Shown: piece after piece, positions 1 to 8,456 of the stretch
Layout: every line of letters starts with the position of its first letter
Position numbering within the stretch: the first letter of the stretch is position 1
Assembly: GCA_030431525.1 (NCBI GenBank)
Contig: JAUIJC010000005.1
Span: forward strand, 62,001 to 126,000
Reading direction: 5' to 3'
Length of the DNA: 64,000 nt
Source: Bacteroidia bacterium
Lineage (GTDB): Bacteria; Bacteroidota; Bacteroidia; Cytophagales; JAAEPT01
Notes under the pieces: model-generated
What the model was told of the DNA's origin: nothing
Seen by the model: only the letters and a program-made list of their open reading frames with translations
Databases searched by the model: none
Translations under genes and position numbers: made by a program

Positions 1-1130
1 AGGTTTATGACCGTGAGAAGCTGATGACGCCGGACAAGCTGAATTACCGCAAGGTGTCCACCATTATTTATGCGTTTTTCAGGCCAGACCATCAAGGAGG
101 AATTCATGGCTTGGACGCCTTTGCGGATGAATTGGTGTTGAAGGGCCAACGCGATTGGCGGGCACAGGGCGATGAAGCCTATTATGTACCGGGAACTTCG
201 CTGGTGAAATTGGCGCACGCCAAAAAAGTGAAGGTGTTGATTTCGATTGGGGGCTGGGAGCATTCCAAGTATTTCTCTGCATTGGCTAGTGATTCCAGCA
301 GTCGGGTGCGATTTGCGGAGGAATGTGTGGGTTTGGTCAAAACCTATGACATCGACGGGGTGGACATCGATTGGGAGTATCCATGTTTTCGGGGAAGCGT
401 TGCGGACAAAGAGAATTTCACCTTGATGTTGGCGGAAATCCGAAAGGCTTTTGATGCTTACAATGAGAGTTTGAAACCACGCCGGAGAAAGCCTTTGAGT
501 TTGGTGATTTCTACCTCTTCGGCTCCGGAACATGCCCGAAATATCGATTGGCCGAATGTGCTTCCCTTGGTGGATTACGTGAATGTGATGACCTATGACT
601 TTTCGGGAAGCTGGTCGCCCAAGACTTCGCATAAGTCGCCCTTGTATTCGACGGAAAACCAACCCGAGTCCATTGATTCATCCATCACTTATTACACGGA
701 GGTATTGAAGGTACCAGATAGCCTTATGAATATTGGTGTGGCGTTCAACGGCAATGCGATTGTTTGTCGTGAGGGAAAAGTGGGGCTGGGGGAGTATCAC
801 CTTCGGAAATACGATAAGGGCAGTTTTCCTGCGGATCAGGGGCAACCGACCTACTACAATATTCAGAGTGGCTTAGGGCAATTTTCCCTTCATTATGATT
901 CTACAGCCCAAGTGCCCTATGCCTTGGGGCTGGAACGAAACAGCTTTCTCAGCTTTGAGAATCCACAATCAATAAACGCCAAGATTGATTTTATACGTCA
1001 GCAAAATCTGCATGGAATGGTGATTTGGGACATCACCGGAGATGCCATTGAAACCAAGGCAGGTTCGGGGTATATCAGAAAGACGCCTTTGTTGGATGCG
1101 GTTTATGAGGGGATGAAGGAGGGGGAGTGA
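1..1130 (+). CDS. Glycoside hydrolase family 18 (chitinase-like), 5' end outside the window
   Basis: The reading frame is open from base 3, upstream of the first ATG at 24, so the N-terminus lies outside the window. The family signature DGVDIDWEYP is intact (residues 111-120 counted from the ATG at 24), including the catalytic acid Glu118. The substrate-barrel strand SIGGW is at 74-78 and a Met-Thr-Tyr-Asp strand follows. Family knowledge: GH18 enzymes cleave beta-1,4 N-acetylglucosamine polymers (chitin and related glycans) by a substrate-assisted mechanism, usually outside the cell. A signal peptide, if present, would be in the missing part. It is tail-to-tail with the next gene, only 9 nt apart. 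The exact substrate cannot be told; peptidoglycan- or GlcNAc-hydrolysing relatives share this fold. Confidence 0.9.
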   Translation, partial: VYDREKLMTPDKLNYRKVSTIIYAFFRPDHQGGIHGLDAFADELVLKGQRDWRAQGDEAYYVPGTSLVKLAHAKKVKVLISIGGWEHSKYFSALASDSSSRVRFAEECVGLVKTYDIDGVDIDWEYPCFRGSVADKENFTLMLAEIRKAFDAYNESLKPRRRKPLSLVISTSSAPEHARNIDWPNVLPLVDYVNVMTYDFSGSWSPKTSHKSPLYSTENQPESIDSSITYYTEVLKVPDSLMNIGVAFNGNAIVCREGKVGLGEYHLRKYDKGSFPADQGQPTYYNIQSGLGQFSLHYDSTAQVPYALGLERNSFLSFENPQSINAKIDFIRQQNLHGMVIWDITGDAIETKAGSGYIRKTPLLDAVYEGMKEGE

Positions 1131-1139
1131 GTTCAAGAT

Positions 1140-1574
1140 TTACCAGTTCGTCCAAAGGCGAATTGAGCTTATTCGATTTTTAGCGGTGTCAATCTCAATA
1201 TGACTGTCAGTCAGAAATTGATTGAAGCTTTTCTCTACCGAGGATGTCTTTTCATAAATGTTTCCCACCTTAATCTTTGTTGGAGTTCTGTCAGAACTTA
1301 GGATGAGGCTTGAGTCTCGTATTTCGAACTCAGATAATTGGTGATTGTAAAAATCGAAGTGGGAGTTGCTGATGTAATACCTGTTGAAGTGATCGTCAAT
1401 CATTTCATTGTACAGTGTAGCTGACGAATCGTAGGAGAAAACCTTGTCTTCGGTCAGCATTACTTTTTGATCACTTAACCTGCTTACGATAAACAATTTG
1501 TCACTCCTTTTTTGGCTGGAAGAAATCATTAACCAGCTTGCCAATAGGAAAAATGCTCGTAAGGTTGGAGCCAT
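1140..1574 (-). CDS. Hypothetical secreted protein, 144 aa
   Basis: I do not recognise a family. The N-terminus has a hydrophobic stretch (residues 6-19) that looks like a signal peptide, followed by a polar, mostly beta-type sequence. It lies 45 nt downstream of the T9SS-sorted gene on the same strand and may be co-transcribed with it. Codon use and the absence of a competing frame make a real gene likely, but nothing visible gives a function. Confidence 0.55.
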   Translation of the reverse strand: MAPTLRAFFLLASWLMISSSQKRSDKLFIVSRLSDQKVMLTEDKVFSYDSSATLYNEMIDDHFNRYYISNSHFDFYNHQLSEFEIRDSSLILSSDRTPTKIKVGNIYEKTSSVEKSFNQFLTDSHIEIDTAKNRISSIRLWTNW

Positions 1575-1619
1575 GAGTAGAGATTGTGATTGTTAAAAAT
1601 CAAGGCTTGTTTTTCACGT

Positions 1620-2531
1620 TTACTCCATAATCATCACCCATCCTTTTTTCTGGTTTTTGATAAACCTATCGTCGATGTAGCAACTGAAATGTGCGGACCA
1701 ATAGTAAGTGCCTTCTGCCATGTCCTGCGCATCCCACTCAAAGTTTTCGTCTTGGCTGATGTAAACGCGATTTCCCCAGCGGTTGTAGACCTCCAAGTTG
1801 AATTCAAGGATTTTCAGGGTATCATTTTTAATGATGGCAAACTGGTCGTTGAGCCCGTCCCCATTCGGCGTGAAAACATTTGGGACGACAAAGTCGCAGG
1901 CAGAGTGCTCCAAAACGGGAGGTGTCGTCTCATTTTCTGCTAAATCAAGCTTAGCATTATCGATTAATACATTCCCAAAATATTTGGTGTTCCCGTTCCA
2001 AGTGGCTTCCATGATGAGGTTTGAGTATTCTTTATCAGCCACAAAATCAAAGGAATAGGTCTTCCAGTTTTGGTGCGTAACCGACTCAGATTCCCACACG
2101 AGATTAGACTTTTCGCATTCTGCTGTTCCAAGATAGACTCTGAGTTTTACTGGATTGGCGTACGAAATCCATTGCCAGTTTGCATTGTGTCCCCAGTCGT
2201 TGGACATGGCAAGGTCAATTTCAAAGTGGTATTTCTCTCCTTGGGTGAGCTTTTGGGTCAAAATGGTGCCCATGTCTTCCGCTGTATTTCGGTAAGGCCC
2301 ATCATTTCCCCTTGTAATGAGGTTGGTGAAGGTGTTACCGTCCGAAGCTTTTGACTGAACTCCCCAATAGCCTGGCTGAGTGTCTGGAGTGCTGTATTCG
2401 TGGCATTTATACCAATAAAAAGGAGTGAGGTTTTGCCCAGCAACATTTTCGAAACTGGGGTTCGGGAGGTATTGTCCGAAGGAAAGAAGCGATTGAAAAA
2501 GGGTAAATGCGGTTAAAAGGCGAAGTAACAT
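1620..2531 (-). CDS. Secreted protein with CHU_C / T9SS type B sorting domain
   Basis: The 303-residue product has a signal peptide ending in SFGQ (about residue 20), a jelly-roll-like region with the motif NPSFEN (residues 24-29) common in carbohydrate-binding-type modules, and a C-terminal domain starting VPNVFTPNGDGLND at about 215. That C-terminal pattern with VYNRWGN is the gliding-motility-associated (CHU_C, type B) sorting domain that directs export through the type IX secretion system. The cargo role is probably surface or matrix binding. An exact -7 box TAATTTTG lies upstream on the minus strand at 2567-2574. It is a single-cargo gene with no neighbouring T9SS machinery. Confidence 0.88.
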   Translation of the reverse strand: MLLRLLTAFTLFQSLLSFGQYLPNPSFENVAGQNLTPFYWYKCHEYSTPDTQPGYWGVQSKASDGNTFTNLITRGNDGPYRNTAEDMGTILTQKLTQGEKYHFEIDLAMSNDWGHNANWQWISYANPVKLRVYLGTAECEKSNLVWESESVTHQNWKTYSFDFVADKEYSNLIMEATWNGNTKYFGNVLIDNAKLDLAENETTPPVLEHSACDFVVPNVFTPNGDGLNDQFAIIKNDTLKILEFNLEVYNRWGNRVYISQDENFEWDAQDMAEGTYYWSAHFSCYIDDRFIKNQKKGWVMIME

Positions 2532-2566
2532 GAAAAGGGATATTGAAAAGTTATTCTTTTGGAGAA

Positions 2567-2597
2567 CAAAATTACGTTTATCGGGCTGTTAAACAAT
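2567..2597 (-). promoter_or_regulatory. Promoter of the T9SS-sorted protein gene
   Basis: On the minus strand an exact Bacteroidetes -7 element TAATTTTG (2567-2574) is preceded after 19 nt by ATTG (2594-2597), close to the -33 consensus TTTG. The start codon is 36 nt downstream of the box. Confidence 0.6.
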
Positions 2598-2700
2598 GGA
2601 GCGTTTTAGTCACGTTGTTTAAATGGGATATCTCAGCGCCTTTGGGAGGATGAAACTATTCAACCTTCAATTATCTTCCTTCTCAAGTTTTTAAGGAAAC

Positions 2701-3276
2701 ATGGATAAACGAAGGCTTCTTGATGCAATCGCCCAAAGCGGGTTTTCGCTGTCGGATGAATGTGTTGGGGAATTGATCAAGGCTTCCAGAATACGGCGGT
2801 TGGAAAAATTGGATACACTTGTGCGGGAAGGCCAACATTCGGACAAGGCATTTTTTATTATTCAAGGTAGTGCAAGGGCTTATTACTTGAAAGACGGGAA
2901 GGACATCACCGACTGGTTTGCCTTTGAACATGATTTCATCAGCTCCATCAACAGTTTTTATCAAGGTGTTGCAAGCCCTCATTTTATTGAGGTGTTGGAG
3001 CCTAGTGTTTTATTGGAGGTGTCGAAGGATGTGATTGTGTCGCTCTCGGAGAAATACCGTGAGTTTGACCGTTTGGAAAAGCAGGTGGTCACCCAGACAA
3101 TGTTGCGCCTCCAAGAACGGATTGCCTCGGTACAGTTTGAGTCCGCCCAACAGAAATACCTGAATCTTTTGAAGATTAGGCCTGACATCGTCCAAAGGGT
3201 CCCATTAACACATATCGCATCCTATTTGGGAATCACCCTAGAAACGTTGAGCCGGATTCGTCGCAAGCGAATTTGA
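2701..3276 (+). CDS. Crp/Fnr-family transcriptional regulator
   Basis: The 191-residue protein has the cyclic-nucleotide-binding-type beta barrel in its N-terminal 115 residues and a short C-terminal helix-turn-helix reading THIASYLGITLETLSRIRRK. It lacks the Cys pattern of FNR-type oxygen sensors, and the cNMP-binding Arg is not obvious, so the ligand is unknown. Bacteroidota have many such Crp-like proteins that use no cAMP. The next gene starts 24 nt downstream, so regulator and membrane protein are probably one operon. Upstream (2532-2700) is shared with the divergent T9SS gene. Confidence 0.85.
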   Translation: MDKRRLLDAIAQSGFSLSDECVGELIKASRIRRLEKLDTLVREGQHSDKAFFIIQGSARAYYLKDGKDITDWFAFEHDFISSINSFYQGVASPHFIEVLEPSVLLEVSKDVIVSLSEKYREFDRLEKQVVTQTMLRLQERIASVQFESAQQKYLNLLKIRPDIVQRVPLTHIASYLGITLETLSRIRRKRI

Positions 3277-3300
3277 CCTAAATCAAATGAGTCCTCATCC

Positions 3301-3945
3301 ATGAAGCTGATTTTTGTGGAAACCTATTTTGATATGCGACGCATCCACTACATCTCAGGACTTATCCTTACAGGCTTTATTGGTCTTCATCTGTTCAATC
3401 ACTTTTGTAGCCTTTGGGGAGCGGATGCCCATATTGAAGTCATGGAGGCGCTTCGGCCGATTTACCGAAATCCCGTTTCTGAAACGCTATTGCTTGGGTG
3501 TGTCTTGCTACAAATCATTACGGGTATAAGGTTGGTTGTAAAAAGGTGTTATAACACCAATATCTTCTTTGAGCGATTACAAGTATGGACAGGCCTTTAC
3601 TTGGCTTTCTTCTTACTGATCCATGTTTCGGCGGTGCTCGTTGGAAGGCTTGTGCTTCAGCTTGATACAAACTTTTATTTCGGTGTAGCAGGCTTGAATA
3701 GCTTTCCTCATTGCCTGTTTTTTGTGCCTTATTATGGCTTGGCCATCATGAGTTTCTTTGGGCATATCGCTTCCATTCATCATAAAAAAATGATGTGTAG
3801 CATTATGGGAATTACCCCATATCAGCAATCGGTAAGTATTCTTGTCCTTGGCGCCTGTTTGACGGCTGTAATTTTTTATGGCTTGACGAATCAATTTGAT
3901 GGGGTTGAGATTCCTTCGGCTTATCTAGTCCTGATTGGAAAATAG
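3301..3945 (+). CDS. Multi-pass membrane protein, possibly haem-binding (cytochrome b-like)
   Basis: The protein has 214 residues and about five hydrophobic helices. Histidines sit in or next to several of them (HLFNHF in helix 1, LLIHVS in helix 3, FFGHIASIHHKK near helix 4), the kind of spacing seen in di-haem cytochrome b/succinate dehydrogenase anchor folds. This is an inference; no diagnostic motif is present. The start may instead be the ATG at 3334 (Met-Arg-Arg-Ile-His), which gives a more typical N-terminus. It follows the Crp-like gene by 24 nt, so redox- or respiration-linked control by that regulator is plausible. Confidence 0.7.
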   Translation: MKLIFVETYFDMRRIHYISGLILTGFIGLHLFNHFCSLWGADAHIEVMEALRPIYRNPVSETLLLGCVLLQIITGIRLVVKRCYNTNIFFERLQVWTGLYLAFFLLIHVSAVLVGRLVLQLDTNFYFGVAGLNSFPHCLFFVPYYGLAIMSFFGHIASIHHKKMMCSIMGITPYQQSVSILVLGACLTAVIFYGLTNQFDGVEIPSAYLVLIGK

Positions 3946-4231
3946 CTCTTGCTTATGGGGTTGGGTCAGGAAGGAATTTATATCCAGCCTTGAGGGTTTT
4001 TCGTATAGAAACTGGTTTTCGTCCAACTTTGGCTTGTTTTCTGCCGATTGTGAAAAAAAATGGTTTGGTTTGCCAGTTCCATACAACGAAAACGTAGAAA
4101 CGTTATATTAGAAGGTGGGGGGTGTTGTTGGGAGTGGCTGGAAAGCCAAAAGATGTTGGGCTCGGTTTTTGACCAAGCCATGAATGTCCGCCTTTCGAGG
4201 CTTGGACATCAACGATGAAACATAAGTTGTT

Positions 4232-4648
4232 ATGAAAAATATTCTACAGAGACTCGCTTATTTTAGCATGCTGTCGGTGGCCATTGGCCTGATGGCAAGT
4301 CTTGTGAGTGCTCGCATGCAAAAGGATGTTTTGCATCAAACTGAATTGGCTTTAAAGGCGGGAGACTCCCAATCCCTCACACAATTTTTTGATAGTGTGG
4401 TGGAACTAAAGACGGACAGTAAAGAAGGCGCTTACAGCAAAACCCAAGCGGAATTTGTATTGAAGGACTTCTTCCGACGCTATCCGCCAAGCGGTTTTGA
4501 GTTTAAGCACAAAGGGTCTTCTCCAGCAGGAGCCTACTATGCGATTGGAACTTATACTTCCAGTCAGGCCACGTTCAGGGTCTATATCAAAATGCGTCAG
4601 GCGAACGGTAAGCACCTGATGGATACCTTGAGCTTCACCAAAGACTAA
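4232..4648 (+). CDS. DUF4783 protein, exported
   Basis: The 138-residue product begins with a hydrophobic signal-like segment (residues 8-27) followed by a small alpha+beta domain with the order helix, strand, KGSSPAGAYYAIGTY, then FRVYIK. This matches the Bacteroidota-specific DUF4783 family, whose fold resembles the cystatin/NTF2-like group. No enzyme residues are evident. In this phylum the gene often precedes nadC, and it does so here, but a family B repeat and a terminator now separate the two. Confidence 0.75.
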   Translation: MKNILQRLAYFSMLSVAIGLMASLVSARMQKDVLHQTELALKAGDSQSLTQFFDSVVELKTDSKEGAYSKTQAEFVLKDFFRRYPPSGFEFKHKGSSPAGAYYAIGTYTSSQATFRVYIKMRQANGKHLMDTLSFTKD

Positions 4649-4654
4649 TAAAGT

Positions 4655-4766
4655 CAGTTATCAGTTAACGGTTATCAGTTATCAACAGCCAATGTTAACT
4701 GCTAACTGTTCATTGATAACTGACAAAACAGCCAGTTGTTCACTGATAACTGTTAACTGATAACTG
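4655..4766. repeat. Family B inverted repeat, copy 1 (112 bp)
   Basis: The ends are inverted copies built from the sub-repeats CAGTTATC and CAGTTAAC; the right end reads GATAACTGTTAACTG. The interior keeps more degenerate TTAACTG units. It starts 6 nt after the DUF4783 stop codon and abuts a terminator. It shares the ends CAGTTA(A/T)C...(G)TTAACTG with the copies at 5667, 34984 and 39362. Confidence 0.85.
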
Positions 4767-4793
4767 AAAAGCCCCGCATTTGCGGGGCTTTTT
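4767..4793 (+). terminator. Rho-independent terminator before nadC
   Basis: A GC-rich stem (AAAAGCCCCGCA against TGCGGGGCTTTT, loop TT) is followed by a T-rich run. It ends DUF4783 transcription and sits directly upstream of the nadC start. Confidence 0.85.
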
Positions 4794-4794
4794 C

Positions 4795-4802
4795 TATTTT
4801 TG
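4795..4802 (+). promoter_or_regulatory. -7 element TATTTTTG of nadC, 5 nt before the start codon
   Basis: This is an exact TAnnTTTG match that ends 5 nt before the GTG start. No good -33 box is visible because the terminator stem occupies that position, and the context is T-rich, so the match could be chance. If real, the nadC mRNA is leaderless or nearly so. Confidence 0.45.
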
Positions 4803-4807
4803 CACCC

Positions 4808-5680
4808 GTGAGTTTAGAATACCTATCCGAATTGTCCCTGAATAGCTTCATCCACTTGGCCTTGGCCGAAGATGTGGGTGACGGCGACCACTCTACCGAT
4901 GCCTGCATTGGGCCGGAGGTTCAGGAGCGCGCCCAGCTGTTGGTGAAAGACAACGGCATCATTGCTGGCGTGAACATGGCCGAGAAGATTTTCTTCAAGC
5001 TCGACCCAGAATTGAAATTCAATCGCCTAATCCTCGACGGAAAGGAAGTGAAGGAGGGCGACATCGCCTTTACGTTGGAGGGCAGTGCCCGAACCATCCT
5101 TAAGGGAGAGCGCTTGGTGCTGAACTGCATGCAACGCATGAGCGGTGTGGCCACTTATACGCGCTATTTGAGCGATATGATTGCGCACACCAAGGCCAAG
5201 CTGTTGGATACCCGCAAGACGACCCCAAATTTCCGCATGATGGAAAAATGGGCCGTGGTGATTGGTGGAGGCAAAAACCACCGCTACAACCTCTCGGATA
5301 TGGTGATGTTGAAAGACAACCATATTGACTACGCAGGTGGTATTGCCAAGGCCGTTGAGGATGTTCACAAATACCTCAAGGAGAAAGGGCTGGAGCGCAA
5401 GATTGAGGTGGAGGCCCGAGACTTGGATGAGGTGAAGCAAGTGTTGGAGGTAAACAAGTCCTTCAAGGTGGACCGCGTGATGCTCGATAACATGAGCGTT
5501 GTCGATATGACTACTGCCGTAGGTCTTGTAGATGGCATCATGGAAATTGAGGCCTCAGGTGGAATCACCGAGGAAACCATCGTGCCGATTGCCGAAACTG
5601 GTGTAGACTTCATTTCCGTTGGCGCACTCACACATACCTACAAGAGTTTAGATTTAAGCCTTAAAGCAGTTAACGGTTAA
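4808..5680 (+). CDS. nadC: Nicotinate-nucleotide pyrophosphorylase (quinolinate phosphoribosyltransferase)
   Basis: NadC makes nicotinate mononucleotide from quinolinate and PRPP, the last committed step of de novo NAD synthesis in the cytoplasm. The 290-residue protein shows the family landmarks LAEDVGDGDHST (19-30), NCMQRMSGVAT, LLDTRKTTPNFR, GGGKNHRYNLSD and LKDNHID, and ends with EASGGI and ISVGALTHTYKSLDLSL. The start is GTG at 4808; no upstream ATG is in frame because of the terminator. The final residues AVNG and the stop codon are encoded by the left end of a family B repeat (5667 onward), so the original C-terminus may have been slightly different. Confidence 0.96.
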   Translation: MSLEYLSELSLNSFIHLALAEDVGDGDHSTDACIGPEVQERAQLLVKDNGIIAGVNMAEKIFFKLDPELKFNRLILDGKEVKEGDIAFTLEGSARTILKGERLVLNCMQRMSGVATYTRYLSDMIAHTKAKLLDTRKTTPNFRMMEKWAVVIGGGKNHRYNLSDMVMLKDNHIDYAGGIAKAVEDVHKYLKEKGLERKIEVEARDLDEVKQVLEVNKSFKVDRVMLDNMSVVDMTTAVGLVDGIMEIEASGGITEETIVPIAETGVDFISVGALTHTYKSLDLSLKAVNG

Positions 5681-5763
5681 TAGTTATCAGTTAACAACAG
5701 CCACTTGGCGCTGTTAGCTGAGACCTGCAAAACTGATAACTGTTAACTAATAACTGTTAACTG
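5667..5763. repeat. Family B inverted repeat, copy 2 (97 bp)
   Basis: The left end CAGTTAACGGTTAATAG overlaps the last 14 bases of nadC and provides its TAA. The right end CTGTTAACTAATAACTG is inverted to it and stops 5 nt before the ATG at 5769. The repeat fills the whole intercistronic gap. Confidence 0.88.
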
Positions 5764-5768
5764 TAACA

Positions 5769-6254
5769 ATGCAAGTAAAGACTAAAAAGTACCAACTGGA
5801 CAAGAAGGAATACATTTCCTTGGGCATGAAACGCGTGATGAAGAAATGGTGGTGGGCCTTCTTGATTCCTGCCGTTATGATTCTCGTTGGCGCATTCCTT
5901 CCAGAGGGTTGGAGCCTTGGCGTTATCATTACAGCCGTGGTCATCACCATCCTTTATGTCTTGTTTTGGGGTATTCAGTTTTCGGGCGCTCCGCATCTGG
6001 AGCAGATGAAGCCGATGTTCCAGAAAATGGCCTACCAGATTGATTCGAAACAACTCACCATGTTGGTGGGCCCAAACCAAGGGATGATGATTCCTTGGGC
6101 ACAAATCGAGCGCATCGAGTTTTTGCCAGATGCCTTTGTGCTTTACATCGGGGTGGCGCAGATTATCCACTTGCCACACAGCATTTTTACCAATCAGCAC
6201 GGACTCAAATTCACGGAGTCTATCCTCAAGCGCGAGGCTGAGAAGAGGAAATAA
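5769..6254 (+). CDS. YcxB-like membrane protein
   Basis: The 161-residue protein has a short basic N-terminus, two adjacent transmembrane helices (about residues 27-43 and 48-68), and a C-terminal soluble domain. That domain contains WAQIERIEFLPDAFVLYIG, the strand pattern of the YcxB-like C-terminal domain, a PH-like fold of unknown function. It follows nadC across a family B repeat and may be read from the nadC promoter. Nothing indicates a substrate. Confidence 0.7.
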   Translation: MQVKTKKYQLDKKEYISLGMKRVMKKWWWAFLIPAVMILVGAFLPEGWSLGVIITAVVITILYVLFWGIQFSGAPHLEQMKPMFQKMAYQIDSKQLTMLVGPNQGMMIPWAQIERIEFLPDAFVLYIGVAQIIHLPHSIFTNQHGLKFTESILKREAEKRK

Positions 6255-6279
6255 GGGGAGGTAGGAGTTAAGATTGGTT

Positions 6280-6358
6280 TGTATTAAGTACAATGTATTA
6301 TGTACAATGATTGTCCCGCTGTAGGGTTCATTGTACTTTGTACATAATACATTGTACC
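6280..6358. repeat. Family C inverted repeat, copy 1 (79 bp)
   Basis: The arms consist of TGTATTAAGTACAATG-type units facing CATAATACATTGTAC units around a short unrelated centre. Copies occur at 24438 and 55841. This one lies between the YcxB-like gene and accD. Confidence 0.85.
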
Positions 6359-6391
6359 AATTAACTTCTTAACTCTAAAGAGAGAAATGGG

Positions 6392-6399
6392 TATATTTG
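6392..6399 (+). promoter_or_regulatory. accD promoter -7 element TATATTTG
   Basis: Exact TAnnTTTG match 87 nt upstream of the accD ATG, with a weak TTAA at the expected -33 position (6369-6372, 19 nt upstream). Confidence 0.6.
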
Positions 6400-6486
6400 T
6401 CGTTTGATTTTGAAAGTCTTAGGGCTGAATCGACCGAAATAGACACTAAACACCGTTCTCAATGCACGGTGAGATAAGATAAGATT

Positions 6487-7329
6487 ATGGCTTGGTTTAC
6501 CAGAAAGGAAAAGGGAATCGTCACGCCTACTGAACTCAAAAAAGAGGCGCCAGACGGTCTTTGGTACAAGTGTCCAGAGTGTAAAAAAGTGATGCAGTCC
6601 CGTGAGCATGTCTTGAATGCTTACACTTGTATGGGCTGTGGCTATCACGCTCGAATCGGCTCCAAGGAATACTTCGAGTTGTTGTTCGACGATAATAAGT
6701 TCGCTGAGCTTGATTTCGACCTTAGCTCTGGCGACCCATTGGAGTTCACAGACACCAAGGCTTATCCAGACCGCGTAAAAGCTTCTCAGCTGAAAAGTGG
6801 TTTGATGGATGCTGTTCGTTCCGCCACTGGCGAGATGAACGGATTGAAAATCACTATCGCGTGTATGGACTTCGCTTTCATCGGCGGTTCCATGGGTTCT
6901 GTGGTAGGTGAGAAAATCGGTCGTGCCATCGATTACGCTCGCAAGCACAAACAGCCGTTCTTGATGATTTCCAAGTCTGGTGGTGCGCGTATGATGGAGG
7001 CTGGATTCTCCTTGATGCAAATGGCGAAGACTTCCGCTAAGTTGTCTTTGTTGGCTGAAGAGGGACTTCCTTACGTGTCTTTGTTGACCGACCCGACGAC
7101 TGGTGGTGTAACCGCTTCTTACGCTATGTTGGGAGACTTCAACATCGCTGAGCCAGGTGCCTTGATTGGTTTCGCTGGTCCACGTGTAATCCGTGAAACT
7201 ATCGGTAAGGATTTGCCAGAAGGTTTCCAAAGCGCTGAATTCGTGCAGGAGCACGGCTTCTTGGACTTCATCGTTGACCGTAAGGAGATGAAGGACAAGC
7301 TTCATTCATTGCTTTCCATGTTGAAATAA
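6487..7329 (+). CDS. accD: Acetyl-CoA carboxylase, carboxyltransferase beta subunit
   Basis: AccD forms, with AccA, the carboxyltransferase half of acetyl-CoA carboxylase, which makes malonyl-CoA for fatty acid synthesis. The 280-residue protein has the N-terminal zinc ribbon (Cys29, Cys32, Cys48, Cys51) and the crotonase-type core with [33 protein letters not shown] and [12 protein letters not shown]. Length and motif order are normal. It has its own promoter (6392) and a terminator downstream (7366), so it is monocistronic. Codon choice is strongly biased to frequent codons, consistent with high expression. Confidence 0.97.
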   Translation: MAWFTRKEKGIVTPTELKKEAPDGLWYKCPECKKVMQSREHVLNAYTCMGCGYHARIGSKEYFELLFDDNKFAELDFDLSSGDPLEFTDTKAYPDRVKASQLKSGLMDAVRSATGEMNGLKITIACMDFAFIGGSMGSVVGEKIGRAIDYARKHKQPFLMISKSGGARMMEAGFSLMQMAKTSAKLSLLAEEGLPYVSLLTDPTTGGVTASYAMLGDFNIAEPGALIGFAGPRVIRETIGKDLPEGFQSAEFVQEHGFLDFIVDRKEMKDKLHSLLSMLK

Positions 7330-7365
7330 TTTTCAAACCGATTTCTCGGTTTTCATAAATTTGAG

Positions 7366-7401
7366 AAAGGCAAGAGCGCGATGTGTTCTTGCCTTTTTTT
7401 G
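7366..7401 (+). terminator. accD terminator
   Basis: Stem AAAGGCAAGA against TTCTTGCCTT with an 11-nt loop, followed by a run of Ts. Confidence 0.85.
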
Positions 7402-7465
7402 TATTCGGTCGGTATAAAACCAACCGCTATGGACGACGTTTTCGAATGTCATCAACGAACGCCAA

Positions 7466-8437
7466 ATGCGTCTACGGTCAAAACCTGTCCTTTGTAATTA
7501 TTACCTGACTTACCGCTGTAATGCCAGCTGTTCGTTTTGTGACATCTGGGAGAAGCCCTCTCCATATGCCACAAAGGAGACGGTATTTCAAAACCTTCGG
7601 GATTTGAAGGCGCTTGGCGTAAAGGTGATTGACTTTACGGGTGGAGAGCCTCTTTTGCACCGCGAGATAGACGTGTTTTTGGAAGAGGCCAAGCGTTTGG
7701 GGTTCATCACCACCTTGACGACGAATTGCCTGCTTTATCCCAAATGGGCAGAGCGATTGAAGGGCAAGGTGGACATGCTCCATTTTTCATTGGATTCCAT
7801 CCATAAGGAGGTCCATGATAAAGGCAGGGGAGTAGCTTGTTACGATTTTGTAATGGATTCCATCCGTATCGCTAAGGAGCTTGGTGAGCGTCCAGACATT
7901 CTTTTTACGGTCTTTGAGGATAATGTCAATGAGATTGAACCACTCTACAGTCAGATTACCCAGCCCAATGGCTTGATGCTGATTCTAAATCCTGTTTTTT
8001 CCTACAATGAGGTAGGCAGTGGCTTGTCTGAAGAGGTGTTGGGAAAGCTATCCCAATGGGGACGAAAAAAGGGCGTGTATTTGAACGAGGGCTTTTTGGA
8101 GCTTCGCCGTGATGGAGGAAACCACATTGAAGACCCAGTGTGTAAAGCTGGGAGCACGACCTTGGTCATTTCTCCCGAGAATAAACTAATCCTCCCTTGT
8201 TACCATTTGGGAAAAAAGGAGTTCGCTATCGAGAACAAACTCAAAGCCTTGTACGCCTCTCATGAGGTGAAGCAACAAATTGCCACCGAAGGGCGCCTGC
8301 CCGAATGTGAAGGCTGTGAAATCAATTGCTATATGCAACCTTCCTTTGCCGTGGAATTGAATAAATATTGGTGGAAGGCTTTGTCCAGTACCCTGAAGTA
8401 TAATTGGGAGAAGGGGACGTGGAAGGAGCTTTTTTAG
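7466..8437 (+). CDS. Radical SAM protein with C-terminal auxiliary cluster region
   Basis: The 323-residue enzyme has the [4Fe-4S]/SAM motif CNASCSFC at residues 18-25, the SAM-binding GGEP (59-62), and a TIM-barrel middle region. In the C-terminal third, cysteines in DPVCKAG, LPCYHLG and CEGCEINCYM are arranged as in SPASM/twitch domains that bind one or two extra Fe-S clusters. Such proteins modify peptides, lipids or cofactors; the substrate cannot be predicted because no precursor peptide or partner is adjacent. The C-terminus (NKYWWKALSSTLKYNWEKG) is aromatic and basic and could touch membrane. Confidence 0.88.
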   Translation: MRLRSKPVLCNYYLTYRCNASCSFCDIWEKPSPYATKETVFQNLRDLKALGVKVIDFTGGEPLLHREIDVFLEEAKRLGFITTLTTNCLLYPKWAERLKGKVDMLHFSLDSIHKEVHDKGRGVACYDFVMDSIRIAKELGERPDILFTVFEDNVNEIEPLYSQITQPNGLMLILNPVFSYNEVGSGLSEEVLGKLSQWGRKKGVYLNEGFLELRRDGGNHIEDPVCKAGSTTLVISPENKLILPCYHLGKKEFAIENKLKALYASHEVKQQIATEGRLPECEGCEINCYMQPSFAVELNKYWWKALSSTLKYNWEKGTWKELF

Positions 8438-8456
8438 AAGTTTAAAGAGTATAAAA

